Counted from the stretch's first letter, positions 1-10,597 are shown. The stretch is 39,584 nucleotides of DNA from Terriglobia bacterium (GCA_020073705.1 JAIQES010000043.1:1-39584), one strand, 5' to 3'. Notes: generated from the sequence alone by a model not told the origin. A program made the numbers and translations.

Positions 1-2
1 TG

Positions 3-146
3 CTCCAAACGCAACCCGCCGCGATACAGCTCCGCTACCTGCAGACCTTGACCGAAATCGGCATCGAGAAAAACACGACCATCGTGTTCCCACTGCCGAT
101 TGACATCATCAGCGATTGGGCCAAGGCTCTCGGCTCAAAAAAGTAG
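3..146 (+). CDS. Slipin / SPFH (band 7) family protein, C-terminal end only
   Basis: The window opens inside this gene; only the last 47 residues are visible, ending at the TAG at 144-146. The tail contains LRYLQTL followed by a KNTTIVFPLPID segment, which is the typical C-terminal stretch of bacterial slipins (stomatin/SPFH membrane scaffold proteins that oligomerise on the inner membrane and often partner an NfeD-type protein). The N-terminal membrane anchor and the SPFH domain lie outside the window, so the assignment rests on the tail alone. The stop codon directly abuts the ATG of the SPOR-domain gene, so the two are probably co-transcribed and translationally coupled. Confidence 0.7.
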   Translation, partial: LQTQPAAIQLRYLQTLTEIGIEKNTTIVFPLPIDIISDWAKALGSKK

Positions 147-791
147 ATGGCTTCAAGAGGGGGAAAAAGCGGCGGCGATTTTGTGCTGGAAAGCAGGCAC
201 CTGGTTGGGTTGTTTCTGCTGCTCGTCGTGATTTTCGGCGTCGTCTTCACGCTCGGCTACCTGCTCGGCCGCAGCCAGTACGATTCCAGGTTGCGCGCAG
301 CGGTCGGGAAGCTACCCGAAGCCGGCCCGCCAACTGCTGGGTCACCTCCCAAATCGAAAGGGAAGGCGGAAAGCGAAGAGGCGGCGCCTTCGCAAACTGG
401 TTCCGATTGGGATTTTTATCACTCCGCCGAACCGAAGACGACCGAAGATCATCTGCAACCGCCGAAGAAAACGGTTGTTGCGGCGCAACCCGCCGCGTCA
501 AAACATGCCCCTGCCAAATCTACGACCCCGGCGAAGTCTTCCCCTCCGCTGAATGCACCGCTCATCGCGAAGGGGGCAATCATGCTTCAGGTCGCGGCAG
601 TCCAACGCGAAAGTGACGCACTGGCCCTTGCGCAGGCCCTGCAACAGAAGAAATTTCCGGCCTTTGTCATCACACCCGGCACGGACAAGTATTATCGCGT
701 CCAGGTCGGGCCATATGCCGATGCCCAGTCCGCCGCGACTGCGCGCCGCGATCTCGAAGCCAAGGGCTTCAAGTCCATCATCAAGCGCTGA
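147..791 (+). CDS. SPOR-domain membrane protein
   Basis: A 214-residue bitopic protein. It has a short basic cytoplasmic start, one hydrophobic segment at about residues 20-42 (LFLLLVVIFGVVFTLGYLLG), a long Pro/Ala/Lys-rich low-complexity linker to about residue 140, and a C-terminal SPOR domain from about residue 143 (IMLQVAAVQRESDALALAQ, then YYRVQVGPYADAQSA). SPOR domains bind denuded septal peptidoglycan, so a role at the division site or in cell-wall handling is likely; this layout is the FtsN/DedD type. The ATG at 147 immediately follows the slipin stop codon, which supports both this start and coupling. I see nothing that fixes a specific division function, so no gene symbol is given. 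Confidence 0.85.
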   Translation: MASRGGKSGGDFVLESRHLVGLFLLLVVIFGVVFTLGYLLGRSQYDSRLRAAVGKLPEAGPPTAGSPPKSKGKAESEEAAPSQTGSDWDFYHSAEPKTTEDHLQPPKKTVVAAQPAASKHAPAKSTTPAKSSPPLNAPLIAKGAIMLQVAAVQRESDALALAQALQQKKFPAFVITPGTDKYYRVQVGPYADAQSAATARRDLEAKGFKSIIKR

Positions 792-869
792 AGTTCTTTC
801 TGGCTGAGACCGGCTGTTCGTGTTTCCCAGCGTGCAGCAGAGGTATCGACGGTTTACAATGCCGAGGCC

Positions 870-2408
870 ATGACCTTATCGAGGACGGCTCGTCTATTGC
901 TCGCGGTTGCCTCCGGCGTTGCGCTCGCGCTGTCCTTTCCTTCTTTCCATGTTGCGCTTCTTGGATGGATTGCCCCCGCAGCTCTGATCCTCGCGGTTTT
1001 GAACGAAAGTCCCCGGTTCGCTTTGTTGCTGGGGTGGTTGCAAGGCGCAGTTTTCTACGCGCTCAGCGTTCCTTTTATCTATACGGTGATGCGCCAGTAC
1101 GGGCCGCTGCCGATGATCGAAGCAGGAGGAGTTTTTACGCTGACGGTGTTAGTGCTGGCGGCATTTCATGCCGCGTTTGGTTTTGGAGTGGCATGGTTTG
1201 GCCGTTCGGGGACGGGGCGGGCCTGTCTGGCCGCGCCATTCTTGTGGGTCTCGCTGGAATTCCTCCTGCTTCATCTTCCTGACATCGGATACCCTTGGAA
1301 TCTGCTCGGCTATGTTGCTGGGGGGAACCTTGCACTTGTGCAATTGACCACGATCACGGGAATCTTCGGCCTTTCACTCCTGGTCGTGTCCTACAACGCT
1401 CTGACGGCCTGGATGGTCCTGCAAATTTCACAACGCGACAAACGAGGTTTAGGGATATGGATCGGTGCGACGGCTGCATTGATCGTCGCCGGCGTTGCGG
1501 GTCCAAGACTTGTGCCGCAAGCAGCGGCGGATCACATCGCACATTTGGTGCAGACGAATTTCACTGTCTCGATGAGCTATCCGGCAGATTGGATGCAGTC
1601 GCACGCGCCGGAACTGGACCAACTCGAGCAGATCAGCGTCAGCGCGGCGCAAAAGATGCCCGGTATGGTCGTGTGGCCGGAGGTCCCGGCGCCGTTTTCG
1701 TTACAGGATGGGCGCTTGCTAACCCGTGCCACGCGCATTGCGCGCGGCGCAGGCGGCGGCTTTTTGCTTGGCGTGGTGGATTGGAAGCCACTGGCCAGCG
1801 GGGGGATTGGCGCGAACAACAGCGCCGCGCTGCTCGACTCGGCCGGCGCGTTGAGTTTCCTTTACGACAAGATCCATCTGGTGCCGTTCAGCGAATACGT
1901 GCCGTGGAGAAACTGGCTCACCTTTGCGGGAGGCTTAACGGGCCTCGTCGGTGATTTTCAGCACGGCTCGCAATACAAAGTAGGGCGGCTGCCCGGTGGT
2001 TCGTTCAGCGTATTCATCTGCTACGAGGCCATTTTCCCGAACGAAGTCCGCCGCTTCACCCTGGCCGGAGCGGCGCTGCTGGTCAATATCTCGGACGACG
2101 GCTGGTTCGGGGGGTCGGCTGCCCCGGCGCAGCATTTGGCGATGGCGCGCGTGCGCGCTGTGGAAAATCGCCGCTGGCTGCTGCGCGATACCAACAACGG
2201 AATCACCGTTTCGGTGGACCCTTACGGACGCATCGCCGCGCGCTTGGCGACCGACGTTCGCGGTGAGCTCGATGCGCCCTACGGTTTTCGCACCGGCCTG
2301 ACATTCTATACGCGCTGGGGTGACTGGCTTCCTTGGCTGTGCTTGATCGCCACGCTCATGTTACTGTTATTAGGAGTGCGCGATACACTCGCGCACCGTA
2401 ACGTATAA
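870..2408 (+). CDS. lnt: Apolipoprotein N-acyltransferase
   Basis: A 512-residue inner-membrane enzyme that transfers the third acyl chain from a phospholipid to the N-terminal cysteine of diacylated lipoproteins, the last maturation step before Lol-dependent export. It has a multi-helix N-terminal membrane domain (about residues 8-220), a periplasmic nitrilase-fold domain and a final transmembrane helix near residues 480-500. The catalytic triad of the carbon-nitrogen hydrolase family is visible: Glu271 in WPEVPAPF, Lys334 in [14 protein letters not shown] and Cys384 in FICYEAIFP. The length fits the family. The ATG at 870 follows a TACAAT hexamer by only nine bases, so a very short or absent leader is possible. 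prfB follows ten bases after the stop codon. Confidence 0.95.
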   Translation: MTLSRTARLLLAVASGVALALSFPSFHVALLGWIAPAALILAVLNESPRFALLLGWLQGAVFYALSVPFIYTVMRQYGPLPMIEAGGVFTLTVLVLAAFHAAFGFGVAWFGRSGTGRACLAAPFLWVSLEFLLLHLPDIGYPWNLLGYVAGGNLALVQLTTITGIFGLSLLVVSYNALTAWMVLQISQRDKRGLGIWIGATAALIVAGVAGPRLVPQAAADHIAHLVQTNFTVSMSYPADWMQSHAPELDQLEQISVSAAQKMPGMVVWPEVPAPFSLQDGRLLTRATRIARGAGGGFLLGVVDWKPLASGGIGANNSAALLDSAGALSFLYDKIHLVPFSEYVPWRNWLTFAGGLTGLVGDFQHGSQYKVGRLPGGSFSVFICYEAIFPNEVRRFTLAGAALLVNISDDGWFGGSAAPAQHLAMARVRAVENRRWLLRDTNNGITVSVDPYGRIAARLATDVRGELDAPYGFRTGLTFYTRWGDWLPWLCLIATLMLLLLGVRDTLAHRNV

Positions 2409-2418
2409 TAGGACACAC

Positions 2419-3571
2419 ATGGTCATCGAAGATTTGCAACGACGGCAGGATGAACTCCAGAAACGAATTGAGCTGGTGCGGAGCTATCTTTGACGTCGCC
2501 CGCAGCCGCGAAGTTGTCTCCTCGTTAGAAGCAAAAACCGCACAACCGGATTTCTGGCAGGACCAGGAACAAGCGCAACGAATTCTTCAACAACGCAAAG
2601 TCGCGGAAGAAGTTGTTGCGTCAGATACGAAACTCGCCCGCACGCTGAGCGACATCGAGACGTATTTCCATCTTGCCGAAGAGGAAACCGATGTTGCCCA
2701 GCGCGACTCGCTGCTCCACGAAATCGAGCGCGAAATCGCCGACGCCGACGCCTATGTCTCCGAACTGGAGACGGTTACGTTGCTCTCGGGTGAGAACGAT
2801 CGCCTGAACGCCATCCTGACGATCAAGCCCGGCGCAGGCGGCATGGAGTCGCAGGACTGGGCCGAAATGCTGCTGCGCATGTATCTCCGCTGGGCGGAGC
2901 GCAAGGGGTTTGTCGCGACTGTAATGGATCTGACGCCAGGCGAAGGCGCGGGACTCAAATCCGCTACCGTACGCGTCGAAGGTGAGAATGCCTTCGGATT
3001 TCTCTCCACGGAGAGTGGCGTACACCGTCTGATCCGTATTTCCCCGTTCGATCAAGCCGCACGCCGCCATACATCGTTCGCCTCGGTTTTTGTCATTCCG
3101 GAAATTGACGATCGAATCGAAATTGTGGTCAAGCCCGAGGAATTGCGCATTGACACCTTTCGCGCCGGCGGAGCCGGCGGCCAGAACGTGAACAAGGTGG
3201 AGACCGCGGTGCGCCTGACGCACTTGCCCAGCGGCATCGTCGTGCAATGCCAGAATGAACGCAGCCAGCACAAAAATCGCGAACTGGCCATGAAAGTCCT
3301 GCGGTCACGCCTGTACGAATTGGAAATAGAGAAACGCCAGGCAGAAACACGGAAGCTGGATGAAACCAAGCGGGACATCAGCTTTGGCAGCCAGATCCGG
3401 ACATACACGCTCCAACCATATCGGTTGATAAAGGACCATCGAACGAAGTTCGAGATGGGCGACGTCGATCGCGTGCTGGACGGTGATCTCGATCCCTTCA
3501 TCCGTAACTACTTGCTTTCACGACGCAAAGGGACTCTAGGTAGCGGAGACGGCTCCACTGATGCGTCGTAG
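2419..3571 (+). CDS. prfB: Peptide chain release factor 2, with programmed +1 frameshift
   Basis: RF2 recognises UGA and UAA stop codons and triggers peptide release. Translation starts at the ATG at 2419 and runs 24 codons to an in-frame TGA at 2491-2493 in the context TAT CTT TGA C, the classical RF2 autoregulatory slip site; shifting +1 there resumes at GAC (2492) and stays open to 3571. A purine-rich GGAG lies just upstream of the slip site, as expected for the internal Shine-Dalgarno stimulator. After the shift the protein carries the SPF tripeptide ([12 protein letters not shown]) that reads the stop codon and the catalytic GGQ loop ([18 protein letters not shown]). The product is about 383 residues, slightly longer than usual because of a Gly/Ser-rich C-terminal tail. 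An ATG at 2450 in the shifted frame is not the real start. Confidence 0.95.
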
Positions 3572-3664
3572 CTCCTGTCAAGGCCAGTCAGGCGTCTGCC
3601 GGATGCAGCACAACCCTGAAATTCTGCTATTTAGTGTTGCTATAGCGCGTCCGGGCCCAATTCG

Positions 3665-3693
3665 TTGACACGGTAGTACCCGCATGTTAGCGT
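3665..3693 (+). promoter_or_regulatory. Candidate sigma-70 promoter for metK
   Basis: A perfect TTGACA -35 box at 3665-3670 is followed after 17 bases by TAGCGT, a weak -10 box sharing T, A and the final T with the consensus. It lies about 80 bases upstream of the metK start, in the 199-base gap after prfB. The -35 match and spacing are good but the -10 is poor, so this is a tentative call. I see no convincing SAM or SAH riboswitch fold in this leader. Confidence 0.35.
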
Positions 3694-3770
3694 TAATTCG
3701 GATTGAAGGGATTGCCTCGCAAGGATTTGATCGGTAATTTCATAGCGATTCCCTCAGAAGGGGTGCTGGC

Positions 3771-4952
3771 TTGAGCGAGAACAAGCGGAAATTTCTGTTC
3801 ACATCGGAGTCGGTGACCGAGGGTCACCCGGACAAGATTGCCGACCAAGTTTCGGACGCGGTACTGGATGCGGTGCTGAAGGAAGACCCGATGGGGCGCG
3901 TGGCGTGCGAAACATTGGTGACGACTGGCCTGGTGATGGTGGCTGGAGAGATCACGACCAAGGCTGTGCTCGATTATTCCGAGATTGCGCGCGAGGTCAT
4001 CCGCGACGTCGGCTACACACGCGCCAAATACGGCTTTGACGCCGAGACCTGCGCAGTTGTTTCATCGCTCAAGCGCCAATCGCCGGACATCGCGATGGGC
4101 GTGGACACCGGAGGGGCAGGCGACCAGGGGCTAATGTTCGGGTTTGCTTGCGATGAGACTGAGGAGTTGATGCCGCTCCCCATTATGCTGGCGCACAGGC
4201 TGGTCGAGAGGCTTTCGCAAGTCCGCCGGCAAGGAATCGTCAACTTTCTGCGGCCGGACGGGAAATCGCAGGTCACGGTGGAGTATGCCGGCGACCGCCC
4301 GCTGCGCGTGGATACAGTGGTAGTTTCAACCCAGCACAGTGACACTGTCTCCAACGCCGATCTGCAGAAGGCCGTCCTAGATGAGGTCATCCGCAAAGTG
4401 GTGCCCGCCTCGCTGATGGACAAGAACACGAAGTTCCACATCAATCCGACCGGCCGCTTTGTCGTAGGCGGGCCGATGGGCGACGCGGGTCTGACTGGCC
4501 GCAAGATTATTGTGGACACCTATGGCGGCTACAGCCGGCACGGCGGGGGCGCGTTTTCGGGCAAGGATCCATCCAAGGTGGACCGCTCGGCCTGCTACAT
4601 GGCGCGGTACGTGGCCAAGAATCTGGTTGCGGCGGGCGTGGCACGCAAGGTGGAAGTCCAACTTGCTTACGCCATTGGCGTTGCTGATCCAGTTTCGATC
4701 ATGGCGGAAACATTCGGCACCGGTGCGATTTCCGATGAGCAAATTACGGATCTGATCCGCAGCACGTTCAAACTCACGCCGCGCGACATCATTGAGTCTC
4801 TGAATCTTCGCCGGCCGATCTATCGGCCGACGGCTTCGTTCGGTCATTTTGGCCGTTCGGGTCCGGGATTCACCTGGGAGCGGACTGACAAGGCGGATGC
4901 GATTCGCAACCGGGCGGGTTTGGCCGGCAAAGAAGTGGCCGTCCGCGGATAG
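3771..4952 (+). CDS. metK: S-adenosylmethionine synthetase
   Basis: A 393-residue cytosolic enzyme that makes S-adenosylmethionine from methionine and ATP. The family signatures are intact: the N-terminal [20 protein letters not shown] segment with the catalytic His and Asp, the [12 protein letters not shown] loop, and [16 protein letters not shown], the glycine-rich phosphate-binding signature. The length is normal. The start is a TTG at 3771 preceded by a GAAGGGG ribosome-binding site; no in-frame ATG lies near the conserved N-terminus. The ahcY gene follows 44 bases downstream in the same direction, so production of SAM and clearance of its by-product S-adenosylhomocysteine are probably one transcription unit. 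SAM from this enzyme also feeds the radical-SAM enzyme HpnH encoded further along. Confidence 0.97.
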   Translation: MSENKRKFLFTSESVTEGHPDKIADQVSDAVLDAVLKEDPMGRVACETLVTTGLVMVAGEITTKAVLDYSEIAREVIRDVGYTRAKYGFDAETCAVVSSLKRQSPDIAMGVDTGGAGDQGLMFGFACDETEELMPLPIMLAHRLVERLSQVRRQGIVNFLRPDGKSQVTVEYAGDRPLRVDTVVVSTQHSDTVSNADLQKAVLDEVIRKVVPASLMDKNTKFHINPTGRFVVGGPMGDAGLTGRKIIVDTYGGYSRHGGGAFSGKDPSKVDRSACYMARYVAKNLVAAGVARKVEVQLAYAIGVADPVSIMAETFGTGAISDEQITDLIRSTFKLTPRDIIESLNLRRPIYRPTASFGHFGRSGPGFTWERTDKADAIRNRAGLAGKEVAVRG

Positions 4953-4978
4953 CCGCAAACAATTCACCGCGATTTTGA

Positions 4979-6274
<1,296 letters not shown>

Positions 6275-6304
6275 CTCCGAGTTCTATCTGGAACCTTCTT
6301 TCAC

Positions 6305-6330
6305 GCTGCGCGGGGAATCCTCCGCGCAGC
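6305..6330 (+). terminator. Candidate terminator hairpin after ahcY
   Basis: A perfect 9-bp GC-rich stem, GCTGCGCGG paired with CCGCGCAGC, enclosing an 8-base loop. It lies 30 bases downstream of the ahcY stop. There is only a short mixed T stretch after it (GCTATTTCGG), so its strength as an intrinsic terminator is uncertain. Confidence 0.4.
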
Positions 6331-6510
6331 GCTATTTCGGACGAGCAACGGCTCAAGATTCATAACCATCGGTAAAGTGTTTTTGAGGTCTCTTCTTAGG
6401 ATGCTCTGAAACTTGTGTTGTAGAATGTCGCGGGGGAATCGGAAGGGAATTTTTCCTTGTGTTCTGCGTCCTCTGCGGTGATTCTGTTTGGTTGTGCGGA
6501 CTCTGAATTC

Positions 6511-7974
6511 ATGATGCGGGACTTTGCCAACTGGGCGCTTGAAACGGCGCGATCGCGCGGCGCGACGTACGCCGACGCGCGGGTCATGGACATTCGCCAT
6601 CGCGACCTCTCCACGAAAAATGGCCAGGTCGGCACGCTCGCCGAATCGGAATCACTCGGCATTGGAATCCGCGTCATCGCGCAGGGGTCCTGGGGATTTG
6701 CCTCCACAGATCGCCTGACGCGCGAGGGAATTGCTGCATGCGCCGCGGGAGCCGTGGCCATTGCCAAAGCCTCGGCGCTGGCCAAGCGCCACGACGTCGA
6801 GATGGCGCCGGTCGAGGCGTATCAGGACACCTGGCAGAATCCCTTCGTCAAAGACCCGTTCCGCATTCCAATCGAACGCCAATTGGACTTGCTGCTTGCC
6901 GCCGACCGCGAAATGTCGCGCGTCAAAGGCGTGACGCTCACGGAAACTTCCATGGCTTTTCGCCGCATCGAGCAGTTGTTTGCGTCCTCGATCGGTTCGG
7001 TGATCCATCAGGTCAAGATGGAATCCGGCGCGGGAATCGTCGCCACCACATTTGCGGGGACCGAAATCCAAAAGCGCTCCTATCCGAACAGTTTCGGCGG
7101 ACAGCATCAGCTTTCGGGCTATGAGCTGGTCGAATCGCTCGACCTTGTGGGCAACGCGCCGCGCGTCGCGGAAGAAGCTGTAGCTCTGCATTCGGCGCCG
7201 CAATCGCCCGAGGGCACCAAAACGATCATCCTCGACAGCTCGCAGCTCGGCCTGCAGATTCACGAATCCATCGGCCATCCCATCGAGCTCGACCGCGTGC
7301 TGGGCATGGAGGCAAATTTCGCGGGCATGAGTTTCCTCACGCTCGAGAAACTGGGCAAACTGCGCTACGGTTCGGACATTGTCAATGTCGTGGCCGACGC
7401 GCGCCTCGAGCACGGGCCGGGACTCGGAACATTTGGTTACGATGACGAAGGCGTTCCCGCGCAGTGCACGCCGGTCATCACCGACGGATTGTTCACGGGA
7501 TACCTGTCCAATCGGGAAACGGCCGTCTCCATCGGCCTGAAACGCTCCGGCGGCACGATGCGCACGGAATCCTGGAACCGCCTGCCGATCATTCGCATGA
7601 CGAACATCAGCATTCTGCCGGGCGCATGGCGCTATGATGACCTGATCGCCGATACCGACGACGCCATCCTGATGGAGACCAACCGCTCCTGGTCCATCGA
7701 CGACCGCCGCTATCATTTTCAGTTTTCGACTGAAATCGGATGGGAAATCCGGGGCGGCAAGAAGACGAAGATGCTGAAGAATCCCAGCTATAGCGGCATC
7801 ACAACCGAGTTCTGGAACAGCTGCGACGCCATCTGCTCGCGCAAGCACTGGACGCTCTGGGGCACGCCCAACTGCGGCAAAGGCCAGCCCATGCAGACCA
7901 TGGGCACGGGCCACGGGGCAGCGCCCGCGCGTTTCCGCAACATCAAGGTGGGCGCCGCGTTCGCCAAATCATGA
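6511..7974 (+). CDS. tldD: TldD-family zinc metalloprotease
   Basis: About 487 residues. TldD with TldE/PmbA forms a heterodimeric metalloprotease that degrades small unfolded peptides and in some bacteria matures ribosomal peptide products. The active-site helix HESIGHPIELD (His251, Glu252, His256) carries the two zinc-binding histidines and the catalytic glutamate; a C-terminal cysteine in WGTPNCGKGQPMQTMGTG fits the position of the third ligand. I place the start at the ATG at 6511, where the conserved MRDFANWALETARSRGATYADARV segment begins. The open frame extends to 6457, but that stretch encodes an atypical leader from low-complexity DNA. The stop overlaps the tldE start by four bases (ATGA), so the two subunits are translationally coupled and made together. 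Confidence 0.93.
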   Translation: MMRDFANWALETARSRGATYADARVMDIRHRDLSTKNGQVGTLAESESLGIGIRVIAQGSWGFASTDRLTREGIAACAAGAVAIAKASALAKRHDVEMAPVEAYQDTWQNPFVKDPFRIPIERQLDLLLAADREMSRVKGVTLTETSMAFRRIEQLFASSIGSVIHQVKMESGAGIVATTFAGTEIQKRSYPNSFGGQHQLSGYELVESLDLVGNAPRVAEEAVALHSAPQSPEGTKTIILDSSQLGLQIHESIGHPIELDRVLGMEANFAGMSFLTLEKLGKLRYGSDIVNVVADARLEHGPGLGTFGYDDEGVPAQCTPVITDGLFTGYLSNRETAVSIGLKRSGGTMRTESWNRLPIIRMTNISILPGAWRYDDLIADTDDAILMETNRSWSIDDRRYHFQFSTEIGWEIRGGKKTKMLKNPSYSGITTEFWNSCDAICSRKHWTLWGTPNCGKGQPMQTMGTGHGAAPARFRNIKVGAAFAKS

Positions 7975-9395
7975 GCCCTGCGACCAAAGACGCAAAAAGA
8001 CCCGCGAAGAAACGGCGCAACGCCGTTCACCGCGAGCCGCGAGCGGTAGCGGCATTGCACCTGCTCTCCGACGCGGAGATGCGCCGCATTGCCGGGAAGA
8101 TCTTCAAGCTGAGCGATGCCGACGAAACCGAGGTCGAAATCGGCGTGGTCTCGGATGCGCTGACGCGATTCGCCAACAACACGATTCATCAGAACGTCGC
8201 GGAGCAGGTCCTCACGGTTTCGGTGCGAACCGTGCTCGATGGCCGCACGGCGCGCGCGACGACGAACAAGACCGACGACGACTCGTTGCGCCGCGTGGTC
8301 GCCGCCTCCAAATCGCTGGCACGCAGCCAGCCGCGCATCCCCGGTTTGTTGCCGATGCCCGGACCGCAGAAATACGGCAAGGTTGCGCGCTATTTCGAAA
8401 ACACGGCCTACGCCACGCCTGCGGATCGCGCTCGCGCGGTCGCCCGCGTGGCGGAACTGGCGGAAAAGAACAAGCAGACGGCAGCCGGCATTTTCACCAC
8501 GGGCGTGACGCAATCCGCGATTGTAAACACGAAGGGCCTGTTCGCATCGCACCGTCAGACGCGCGCTGAATTTTCCATCACCATTCTGGAATCCGATTCC
8601 TCCGGCTGGGCCAAGGCCAATGCGCCCGATCTTGGCCGCATCGATCCGGACGCCCTGGCTCGCAGCGCCAGTGAAAAGTCGGCCGCATCGCGCAATCCAA
8701 GCGAAGCCGCACCGGGCCGGTGGACCGTGATTCTCGAGCCCGCCGCGGTGCTCGATCTGGTTGGGTTCCTCTTTTACGATTTTGCGGGGACGGCGGTGAA
8801 GGACCAGCGTTCGTGCTTCAACAAGCGCATGGGCAAGCGCGTCATGGGTGAAAATATCACGCTCCACGACGACGTGTTTCACCCGTTGCAGTCGGGCGCG
8901 CCCTTCGACGGCGAGGGCATGCCACGGCAACAGGTGCTGCTGGTCGATAAGGGTATCCCGAGCAACCTGGTGTACGCGCGCGCGACCGCAAAGAAAATGA
9001 AGGCGAAGCCGACAGGCCACGGGATGCCGCTTCCTAACGATTATGGCGAGGCGCCCATGAACCTGGTTTTTGGCGGCGGCAACTCCTCGGTGGACGATAT
9101 GGTGCGCTCCACTGAGCGCGGCGTGCTCGTGACGCGCCTCTGGTACATCCGGGAAGTGGATCCCTACGAAAAGGTGCTCACCGGCATGACGCGCGACGGC
9201 ACGTTCCTGGTGCAGGACGGCCGCGTGGCCGGCGGCATTCGCAATTTCCGGTTCAACCAGAGCATTCTCGAAATGCTTTCGAACGTCGAGTTGCTGGGCC
9301 CCGCCGTGCGCGCCGCCGGAGAAGAGTCGTTCGAAATGGTCGTTCCGCCAATGAAGGTGAACAACTTTCACTTCTCCGAAGTCACAAAATTCTAG
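7971..9395 (+). CDS. tldE: TldE/PmbA-family subunit of the TldD-TldE protease
   Basis: A 474-residue partner of TldD. It shares the TldD/PmbA fold, visible as an N-terminal domain (LSDAEMRRIAGKIFKLSD through DALTRFANNTIHQN) and a C-terminal domain with AMNLVFGGGNSSVDDMVRST-like sequence, but lacks the HExxxH zinc site, as expected for the non-catalytic subunit. It starts within the tldD stop codon (ATGA). The first 26 or so residues are an Ala/Lys/Arg-rich extension before the conserved domain and are probably dispensable. A compact inverted-repeat element begins ten bases downstream and may shape the 3' end of the transcript. Confidence 0.9.
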   Translation: MSPATKDAKRPAKKRRNAVHREPRAVAALHLLSDAEMRRIAGKIFKLSDADETEVEIGVVSDALTRFANNTIHQNVAEQVLTVSVRTVLDGRTARATTNKTDDDSLRRVVAASKSLARSQPRIPGLLPMPGPQKYGKVARYFENTAYATPADRARAVARVAELAEKNKQTAAGIFTTGVTQSAIVNTKGLFASHRQTRAEFSITILESDSSGWAKANAPDLGRIDPDALARSASEKSAASRNPSEAAPGRWTVILEPAAVLDLVGFLFYDFAGTAVKDQRSCFNKRMGKRVMGENITLHDDVFHPLQSGAPFDGEGMPRQQVLLVDKGIPSNLVYARATAKKMKAKPTGHGMPLPNDYGEAPMNLVFGGGNSSVDDMVRSTERGVLVTRLWYIREVDPYEKVLTGMTRDGTFLVQDGRVAGGIRNFRFNQSILEMLSNVELLGPAVRAAGEESFEMVVPPMKVNNFHFSEVTKF

Positions 9396-9404
9396 GCGGA
9401 GCAA

Positions 9405-9477
9405 GTAGCACAGGCTTCAGCCTGTGCCGGGCAGAAATTGCACGTACAAAAGACGCACAGACTGAAGTCTGTGCTAC
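9405..9477. repeat. Paired-hairpin intergenic repeat (REP-like)
   Basis: Two copies of a 23-base palindromic unit in inverted orientation, at 9405-9427 and 9455-9477, separated by 27 bases. Each unit alone folds into a perfect 9-bp hairpin with a 2-base loop (GCACAGGCT/AGCCTGTGC and GCACAGACT/AGTCTGTGC). Aligned in the same orientation, the two units differ at only two positions, and those two positions pair with each other in the stem, so the change is compensatory. The ends GTAGCACA and TGTGCTAC are exact inverted repeats. It sits between tldE and the convergent gene that ends at 9586. Confidence 0.8.
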
Positions 9478-9585
9478 CGAAGACCTCTGCGCAGTAAAGC
9501 CCCATTCGATGCACAAGGCCGGCATTCCAGGACGCGTCCATCACATACGCGTGAGAAATGCGGGTAGATTGTCTTCACGGGGTTC

Positions 9586-10515
9586 CTACTGCGCGGCAAA
9601 TGTGAGGCTGTTCACCGTTTTTGCGATGACGTTTTCTTGCACCTGAATGAGATCGGAGTTTGCCCAGGTCATCCCAAGCAGCGTGAAAGCATCATTTCCA
9701 CGCATGAACGTCAGCAGCACGACCGACCAGTCATGCCCATCGGCCGTTCCCCGGGAGCGCTGCTCGACCGCGGGCAATCCAGCAATCGTCACGTGGCGGC
9801 TGGAGATGAGCCGATAATTCTCATAAACTCCGCTGAGCGCCTCCCCGGTGGCTGCGGCGTGCGCGTCGAGCGAATCTCTTGCGCTCTTGCGGCCAATGAC
9901 CAAAAGTGTTGTTTCATCGCTTGTGCCCAGCGCGGCGACCGCATCGGGGAGCGCCTTGCGAGCCGCGGGGATCAGATCCCAGCTCGGTGGCTTATACATC
10001 TGGAACCCGTAGGTATGGTTCAGGTAGAGGTTGCCGCGAATCTCGTCGCGAATCACAGGCGGCTCGGGCGCGACAGGAGGCGCCGGCGGCGTGGGCGTTG
10101 CGGCCGTTGGCTTCGCAGGCATGGTTCCATTTTTCGCAGTGAGGGCAGATGTATTTGGTGCGACTAGAGGGCGCTCAGTTGCCGGCGGATTCGCCGCGGC
10201 CGGAACATTCTCGGGCGCGGCGGCAGAATGCGGAGTAACGGGAGGGTTTGCTTTCGCTTTTGGTTCGGGTTCTTTCTTCGGCGCCGAAACAACAATGTCC
10301 GCGACCTTGTCCTTGCGTATTACCGCAAATCCGTAAGCAGTTTCGACCTTGAACGAGTCGTTTTCGAATCCGACGATCGTGCCGCTGATTTTTGTGCCGT
10401 CTTTCAAGCGAATTTCATCGGCGTGCGCGACAATTGCGCCGGTCAACACAGTGAGGAGAGCCAGCCTGGGAATTACACGGCCACTCATGGCTTTGAGTAT
10501 GGCAAATGCTTCCAT
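9586..10515 (-). CDS. Secreted protein with Sm-like N-terminal motif and PsbP/DcrB-like C-terminal domain
   Basis: A 309-residue protein of unknown function. After the start comes a signal-peptide-like stretch (RLALLTVLTGAIVAHA, cleavage near AHA-DE), then a compact RLKDGTKISGTIVGFENDSF / GFAVIRKDKVADIVV segment resembling small beta-barrel (Sm-like) modules. A Pro/Ala-rich linker spans about residues 78-155, followed by a C-terminal domain from about residue 160 (LYLNHTYGFQMYKPPSWDL to the end) that resembles PsbP/DcrB-type domains of exported proteins. GGAGG lies 11 bases upstream of the first ATG at 10515; a second ATG at 10488 would give a more typical signal peptide. It probably acts in the periplasm or attached to the envelope. 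Domain names are by eye and would need a profile search. Confidence 0.75.
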   Translation of the reverse strand: MEAFAILKAMSGRVIPRLALLTVLTGAIVAHADEIRLKDGTKISGTIVGFENDSFKVETAYGFAVIRKDKVADIVVSAPKKEPEPKAKANPPVTPHSAAAPENVPAAANPPATERPLVAPNTSALTAKNGTMPAKPTAATPTPPAPPVAPEPPVIRDEIRGNLYLNHTYGFQMYKPPSWDLIPAARKALPDAVAALGTSDETTLLVIGRKSARDSLDAHAAATGEALSGVYENYRLISSRHVTIAGLPAVEQRSRGTADGHDWSVVLLTFMRGNDAFTLLGMTWANSDLIQVQENVIAKTVNSLTFAAQ

Positions 10516-10597
10516 CGCTCAGCAAGCCTCCAGGCCGGAGCGGTTTCCGGCGTGCCACCACTGGTTCTCGGGAGGTGAGAAGGGATTGGCCGGATCC

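Noticed and set aside
832-870. Promoter giving a leaderless lnt transcript
   Set aside because: TACAAT at 855-860 is a fair -10 box, but no acceptable -35 box lies at 16-18 bases upstream, so I did not list it as a feature.
2450-2491. Start of prfB at ATG 2450
   Set aside because: This ATG is in the shifted frame; the residues before the slip site match RF2 only in the frame beginning at 2419.
3572-3770. SAM or SAH riboswitch upstream of metK-ahcY
   Set aside because: I looked for the conserved stems and the pseudoknot patterns of the known classes and found nothing convincing; a covariance-model search would be needed to exclude a divergent one.
7788-9404. Long open frame on the minus strand (over 500 codons)
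   Set aside because: It is antisense to tldD-tldE, a by-product of GC-rich codon usage; its translation is rich in His/Arg/Ala and shows no domain.
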